A stretch of 64,000 bases of DNA from Xestospongia muta (lineage: Eukaryota > Porifera > Demospongiae > Haplosclerida > Petrosiidae), in assembly GCA_963693285.1 (NCBI GenBank), contig OY848921.1, positions 7,825,229 to 7,889,228 on the forward strand. Reading direction: 5' to 3'. How positions within the stretch are numbered: position 1 is the stretch's first letter; the number at the start of each line of letters is the position of its first letter. Below are positions 58,801 to 64,000 of the stretch, one piece after another. The notes below the pieces were generated by a model, which searched no databases, was not told the DNA's origin, and saw only the letters and a program-made list of their open reading frames with translations. The position numbers and the translations under genes are program-made.

Positions 58801-61800
58801 CAGAGTTCTGTCACATATTACTTCTTTAATTAGTCCCAATGCCTCAGTAGTGTTGACTTCATCAAAGAAAAGAACTGTGTACACAGAATCACCCCAAGCT
58901 TTCTTGTTCTTCTTGGCATATTCAATGGCTGCTTCAACTTCAGCAAAGACTCGATCTTCATTGATACCACCATGAACCTATACATATATATTTGAAATCA
59001 TTGCAGCCATTTATAATTAGTCTTCAAACCTTTAAACAGATCATTGTCTTAACTCCAAAGGCCTTAGCCTGTAATTCACAGAGATAACGAAGTAGACGTG
59101 TTTTACCACAACCAGTTTCTCCCATCATAATAACTGGTATACCACATCTTAAAATAAATTACATGGTTAGTATTATCACAAATTTTCAAAAGGATCAATA
59201 CCTGAATTTCATATGGATTGCTAACATCTTCATTAAATTATCAATTGTAAACACATACGTATCATCTGGGTCAATTCTAGTCAAATCAATGCTTTCATCA
59301 TTTTTTCTATATTTCTCTTCATTGATTCCTAAAACTCTCATAAGTTTTAGGATCATTTCTTCTCTAAGGTGGACAAAATAAATAACAACAGCAAGACCAT
59401 ACATTCATATGCTTACTTCTTCCAAGATTTGTAGTTTTCTTTAAATGATACAAAATTTCGTTCCAAATTTTCTTTCAATCTCTTATTGATGAAATTCTTT
59501 TCTAGTACTTTATCATCCTTGTAGTCAATTAAATTACCATCTTTATCCACCCATAAACCCATGAAGGTCATAGAACTTCCATCTTGGTTGAAGAACAAAT
59601 AAGGATGGGAACTAATTGAATATAAATTGGACACAAATACATCACAATTATATTAACAATGACATACCAAGTATCCCAGCTTCTAGTTGTTGCCACACTG
59701 TACATATCTTGTAGATTAGACTCAGTGACATTACTAAGATCTTCACCAACTTGTGATATATTAAGAGAAGGCTCAGTGAACTCCTGATTTTATACAAGTT
59801 AATTATATAATCAAAACGTGAAAAATACCTTAGCCATGAGAATAGCAAATTTGACAACAAATTCTTTAAAACCTCTTAATTCATCAACACTGCAATAAAC
59901 AGACCCTTCACAATCACAAAGTTGTGCATCAAGAAACTGGATAAAATTTCGAACTTCAGCCCATGATGGGTCACTGGTTTTGGTAGATGACATATTCCTA
60001 TAAATTAACTATCATTGGTAGCTCTATAATTAACTTTTAACTTACGCAAGTATACATTGAAGACATTCACTCTCTTTTCCTTCTGGTTTGTTTGGGTTAT
60101 ATATTAGTTTAAATCTATCAAGATCCTGCTTTGCAATTCGCCTTCTTAGATATTGGAAAACCCTCTGAACACTTTCTTCTTTAAAAACTAGTTCATCCAT
60201 CATTACAATGCCTTCTATAATGAAAATTTAAATGTCTTCAAATATCATACAAAGGCCTACTTTTTTCCTCAGATTGATAAACAGCCAGTACTTCTTTTGG
60301 AGAGGCACAGGTAGTTTGAGGGAAAAGTGATAGAAAAGTATAAACACTTGGAAGCTGTTTTTGTTCCTTGATGAAAATGACATAAATTGCAGTAACATGC
60401 ATGTATACCATACTTACTGATTTTTGGTCATCATTTTCATAATTGTACAGTTTAGGTAGAGTACACTCCACAACACATATCTGTTTTTTAACTAATTTCC
60501 AAATATTCCCATAATTGTCTGACAGACCACCTAACACTAGTAGTTTGAACAGTAACCAGTCTACTTGTTCTACCATCTATAACAAGTAATATATTGTTAA
60601 TGGATTAAATGGACTAAACACTTACAGATTGTGCAATATTAAAATGTATTAGTTGAGGATGTGGATCAGTTGGGTCTTGCATGCATTGTTCCATTTGTTC
60701 AAGAATGTGTCGAACAGATATGTCTGGTCCATGAATTGGAATATTGACATAACTTGGTTTTTTAGACTCATTTGTTCTCTCAATAATTTTAGCCATTCTC
60801 TTTACTCGTAGTGATTTACCCATACCAGAACGAGTTGATAGAATAACATGTACTGTTGATTCCAAAGATGCTATAATGTCTCTATAGCAAGACCAAATTT
60901 ATTATATATATCACTATAACAATATGTTAATAAACCTTTCTTGTCTAGATGACGATGTTGGTTTAATTCCTAGGTCATGGCAGACATGTGAGGCAATATA
61001 ACTTGACACTTCTTCATCTGTTGGTAAAGGAGGTAATTTTCTAAGATATGAACTCAATCTTGAGGCAACATGATTTCTGGCTTGATCTTTAGTACTGATC
61101 AAAATGACAACTCGAAAATCTAAAGAAAGCAAACAGGTTTCACATGACAATTATCAAGTACACACCATTAGATCCTTGTGTAATAACTTCTAAAATGTTA
61201 AGAACTTCTTCAGAGATATTATAAGGTAACTTGTCAGCATTAACAAGACAAAAGAGACGTCTTTTGCCTTCATCATTAACAGCACGATGCCAAAGTAAAG
61301 TAATCTTTAATAATAATTATTATAATGTTATATAATTATTATCAGTTTTACTTCTTCAACTGCAGTTTCTTCTGTACAGATAACAACTTCTTCATAAGTA
61401 GGAAGAGGTTGGGTAGGATCAGCCATATAAAGAAACAGAATGGCTTTCCAAACTGATGCTAAAAAATGGGACAAAAATATTAATTGTGTTATTAGCTTGT
61501 GATTACCAGTATCAACAGCAATCAGATTTAGTTTCCCTGTTTTCACAACAAATCTATGAAGCTCTCTTGGCTTAATAATAGACTTAACTCCTTCTTCATG
61601 TGGACTATGATAAGATAGCTCACTTAATATTTCTCCAAGTTCCATTAAACTCAAATATTCTCCTTCAGGTACATTTCTTTTAACAGAGAGGGGTACATGA
61701 GAATATTTTGTTGCACTCCTGTAATACAAAATTGGTAAAGGACAACTAGTTGTATTAATATCTAAATATTTACCATTCGTTTTCCTCTTCATTCTTAGTT

Positions 61801-64000
61801 GTTATATTTATTTCTCTTCCAAGATTGAGATCAGCTGCAATTTCTCGTGCAGTTTGAAGATCACCTTTTGCTATTTTAACAGCCTCTATGGCTGTTTTTG
61901 TATCATACTCCTCCTCAATAAGTTCTAATACTAAAGGATTGTCTTCAGTTATTTCTTCTTCTTCTTCTTCATTGGTGTTAGTGGTTTCTGGTAAAACAAT
62001 GTCCTCCTCATCTTTAAATTTACTTTCATTTTCCATACACCAGTCTTGTAAAGTGTCTTCATCAGCATCTTCTCCTAGCTCAGAAAATGCTGCTAAAACA
62101 ACTGACACCTTATATTCATCAATTTTAGTTAGTGTGTTGTAGATCTTTCTTTGTTGTTCATTAAAGCTGGAGGGATCTAATTGAGAAGTTACACTTAAGG
62201 TGCCAATAGATTTTTTTTCTTTTGGTTTCACACTTGTCATGTCATTAGTAGCAAATTGCTTCATTACATTTGATAGAGCTATGTTTATCTTTGACTGGTC
62301 AGGTTGAGGTGTGACAGACAAGAGAAGCTGCTTTAATTTGGTGGAAGCTGTTGAGTCAGGATTTTTCTTCAATTTCCCAAACTCTTGACGTAAATCCAGC
62401 AGCTGTTGAGAGGTATAGTAATTCAAATGGGGATACTTTTTACGATGACTTTGAACACTTCTCTGCCAGTTAGCTAGAGCTTCTTCCATTTCAAGAATCA
62501 TTTTATCAAACTCTGCTTTCTTATATTGACTACATCCACATTCTAAACGAAAGTGTGTATAGTCAACATAACCAGCCTCTTGTAATTTGATTAACAGCTC
62601 AGACACTCGCTCAATTTTAGAGAGGGTCTGTTAAATTTAAAACAAGGATTAATTGTTCTATTTAGGTTGTTTAGAAGTCATCACACATCAATATATATAT
62701 GCATGTATAATATACAAGTAGTTTAGCAAATATATATATAAGTATATATGTAACTACTAGTTCAATATTGAGACTGAATTTGATTGTACAAATTCAAAAG
62801 AGAATTTGAACAGATACTTTTTCAAGTGATATTTAATGTTAAAACATTTTATTAGCTACATTTACTACAACATGGTCAATAAAGAACTGACAAGATAAAC
62901 CAACTAACCTCAATAAATTTGTTGACATTGTCAGCATTTTCAGCTGCTACTAATACCAGTTTACTTTGTAGTTCTCTAAGATCATCAAGTTTGAATACTT
63001 TCTGAGTGCCTTGATCAGATGTTACTCTCATTCGTAGACACACAGCATCATCAGAACGATGAAGTATCCTTCCCGGAATAGCTTCAATGTAATAGATACC
63101 CCTAGTATTCATCAAGTTCATTTGTTCAACATTGTTTCTCTGAAAATCAGAGAGTGTTTCTTGAACTCTTTTCAATTCCCCAAGTCTTGCATTACAAGAT
63201 TCCTGTAATCAAAATTAATATCATGACAGTTCCACGAGAATAAAACTTACAGTGATTTCACGTAAGTTAGGATTCTCATCAACAAACTTCCACAAACTTT
63301 TACATCTGTTAACCAATGTCTCACAATTCTCATCAAGACTGACATCATATATAAGAGGAGCAAAGGCGCTTCCAAATTTGAGGAGATCTTGAAGCAGTTG
63401 CTTTACCAAGTCACCTTCCATTGTTTGATTAGCAATTTGTATGACATTTTGCAACTGACCAACATCTATTGGTATTTATATATAAATAAAATAATAGTAA
63501 TTATTAGTACATAATTTACTTTTGGCAATTTCTCTAACCCATTCAACTAATGTCATACAAGAACAAAATGCTTCCAAACAAGCACGACGACGTGGATTGT
63601 TTGCAATATCTTTAAGAATACCAGCTGTTTCTGCTGCAGTATTTTCAACAGTAGACAGAGTAATATCTGTACTTGATTCCTGTTGATGACATTTATAAGT
63701 GATAAAATATTATTTGCTGTAATTTACCTCTGGCATTAACAAAGCTTCAACAGCACTAAAATCTCCAGTCAGTTTAAGTGTCTCCTTTAATTGTATTAGT
63801 GTTTTTGCAGTATAAGAATAACGACAAAGTTCTTGGTAGTCTGATATCTTCTGAGCAGCATCTCTGATCCATCTTTTGTCAGTCACCTCAAAAGCATCAC
63901 ACCATTTACTTAACTCTTCTTCGATCTCTTTCAAATGAGACATTCCTTCAAAAAAATAAGCTACTTTCTTTAAAGGAAGCTTTAAGCCATCACGAAGATT
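47950..64000 (-). CDS. RNF213/mysterin-like giant AAA+ E3 ubiquitin ligase, copy C (partial, 3' part)
   Basis: The stop TAG is at 47950-47952, after the same KYKEDQQKN tail as copy B. The gene runs off the right edge inside the N-terminal arm (KISDYQELCRY, at about 63830-63860). It is near-identical to copy B: same exon borders, and only one mismatch in the first 60 coding bases of the tail that I compared. It contains the C-terminal domain, RZ, RING, AAA4, AAA3, AAA2 and UBA-like segments. Its Death-like domain, linker and zinc ribbons lie outside the window. I saw no frame break. It is a recent duplicate of B; introns such as 57110-57440 differ more than exons do. Confidence 0.92.
50582..50775 (-). 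CDS. Copy C RZ-type zinc finger
   Basis: Two short exons give ECPNGHDYFVQN followed by CGRPVVGEVRKCFCGAPIGG. All zinc-binding residues are kept. His-to-Arg (CGHP to CGRP) and Lys-to-Arg are the only changes from copy B that I saw; the vertebrate finger also has Arg there (CGRP). Confidence 0.82.
52550..52744 (-). CDS. Copy C C3HC4 RING exon
   Basis: A 195-base exon, the same length as in copy B, with CELCKSNLNMKDIVYVPCD, HMFCETCFHDSLE and RCPSCDTPIP. The RING cysteines and histidine are complete. Confidence 0.87.
55619..57106 (-). CDS. Copy C AAA4 motor domain in a single 1488-base exon
   Basis: Exactly the same length as in copy B. It carries GKPGSSKSLAKSIV, VVVLEEIGLAEDAP, GISNWALDPAKMNRGI and FPTALINRLEKHF. 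Replacements relative to B are concentrated in the segment after RNFSGH (for example LELIKDSLKPLKIEHGENAP against LDLIKDSLEPLKIQHKENAP), a surface-like linker, while the catalytic core is unchanged. Confidence 0.91.
58750..59160 (-). CDS. Copy C AAA3 motor domain core
   Basis: Two exons with GIPVIMMGETGCGKTRLLRY and YTVLFFDEVNTTEALGLIKE, then FAAACNPYR. Walker A and Walker B are canonical. The loop between them has a few replacements (AKKNKKAWGDS against AKENKKARGDS). Confidence 0.86.
59810..61792 (-). CDS. Copy C AAA2 and flanking exons
   Basis: DPSWAEVRNFIQFLDAQLCD (about 59915-59975), LLFKLLVLGGLSDNYGNIWK (about 60495-60560), ILSTRSGMGKSLRVKRMAKI (about 60800-60860), QPLPTYEEVVICTEETAVEE (about 61365-61425) and SHVPLSVKRNVPEGEYLSLM (about 61650-61710). 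Collinear with copy B. Confidence 0.82.
61770..64000 (-). CDS. Copy C UBA-like exon and start of the N-terminal arm
   Basis: The 61770-62606 exon matches copy B with a few changes (for example AVKIAKGDLQTAREIAADLN against AVRIAKGDSQRAREIAADLN). Arm exons follow: NTRGIYYIEAIPGRILHRSD (about 63050-63110), MEGDLVKQLLQDLLKFGSAF (about 63365-63425) and LIQLKETLKLTGDFSAVEAL (about 63745-63805). The window ends inside the next part of the arm. Confidence 0.78.

Noticed and set aside
47950..64000. Copy C as the other haplotype of copy B misassembled in tandem
   Set aside because: Not excluded, but the flanking gene-2 copies and spacers differ strongly, which favours real tandem duplicates. Read depth would settle it.

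Overview
The window is eukaryotic and looks animal, most likely from a sponge. It is AT-rich, and its genes are split by many very short GT-AG introns, often 45-100 bases. Nearly all coding sequence lies on the minus strand and belongs to one giant gene family: RNF213/mysterin-like proteins (tandem AAA+ dynein-like motor, RING, RZ finger, conserved C-terminal shell). A demosponge such as Amphimedon fits the short introns and base composition, but this is inference from memory, not a database match.

Layout from left to right, with each gene reading right to left. Copy A (1-13681) is the 5' half of an RNF213-like gene and leaves the window at base 1, before its AAA3 domain. A spacer follows (13682-16038), then a second, unrelated and apparently broken gene, here called gene 2 (16039-18607). 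Copy B (19438-43283) is complete, from its ATG to its TAG stop. A second spacer and a more decayed gene-2 copy (45716-47106) follow. Copy C (47950 to beyond 64000) is present from its stop codon up to the N-terminal arm. The repeating unit is therefore RNF213-like gene plus gene 2; the B and C stop codons are 28512 bases apart. B and C are near-identical (recent duplication), while A is clearly more diverged.

Architecture read from copies A and B, N- to C-terminus: (1) a Cys-rich pair of zinc ribbons in the first coding exon; (2) a charged linker made of small symmetric phase-1 exons, which in copy A has become an array of 24 separate 45-base exons, each encoding a 15-residue repeat; (3) a Death-domain-like module in one phase 1-1 exon; (4) the RNF213 N-terminal arm; (5) a segment with a UBA-like helix bundle; (6) AAA2 with the Walker A motif STRSGMGKS; (7) AAA3 with GETGCGKT and LFFDEVN; (8) AAA4 in a single 1488-base exon with GKPGSSKS and VVVLEE; (9) the E3 module with a C3HC4 RING; (10) an RZ finger; (11) the C-terminal domain. 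Human RNF213 shares parts 4 and 6-11. The zinc ribbons, exon-array linker and Death-like domain at the front are the unusual parts.

RNF213 in vertebrates is a cytosolic ATP-driven E3 ligase that acts in innate defence and lipid biology. A clustered, duplicating family with a variable-length linker and a Death-like adaptor module fits a sponge innate-immune family, but that role is inference. The strongest candidate for something undescribed is the microexon minisatellite of copy A joined to a Death-domain RNF213.
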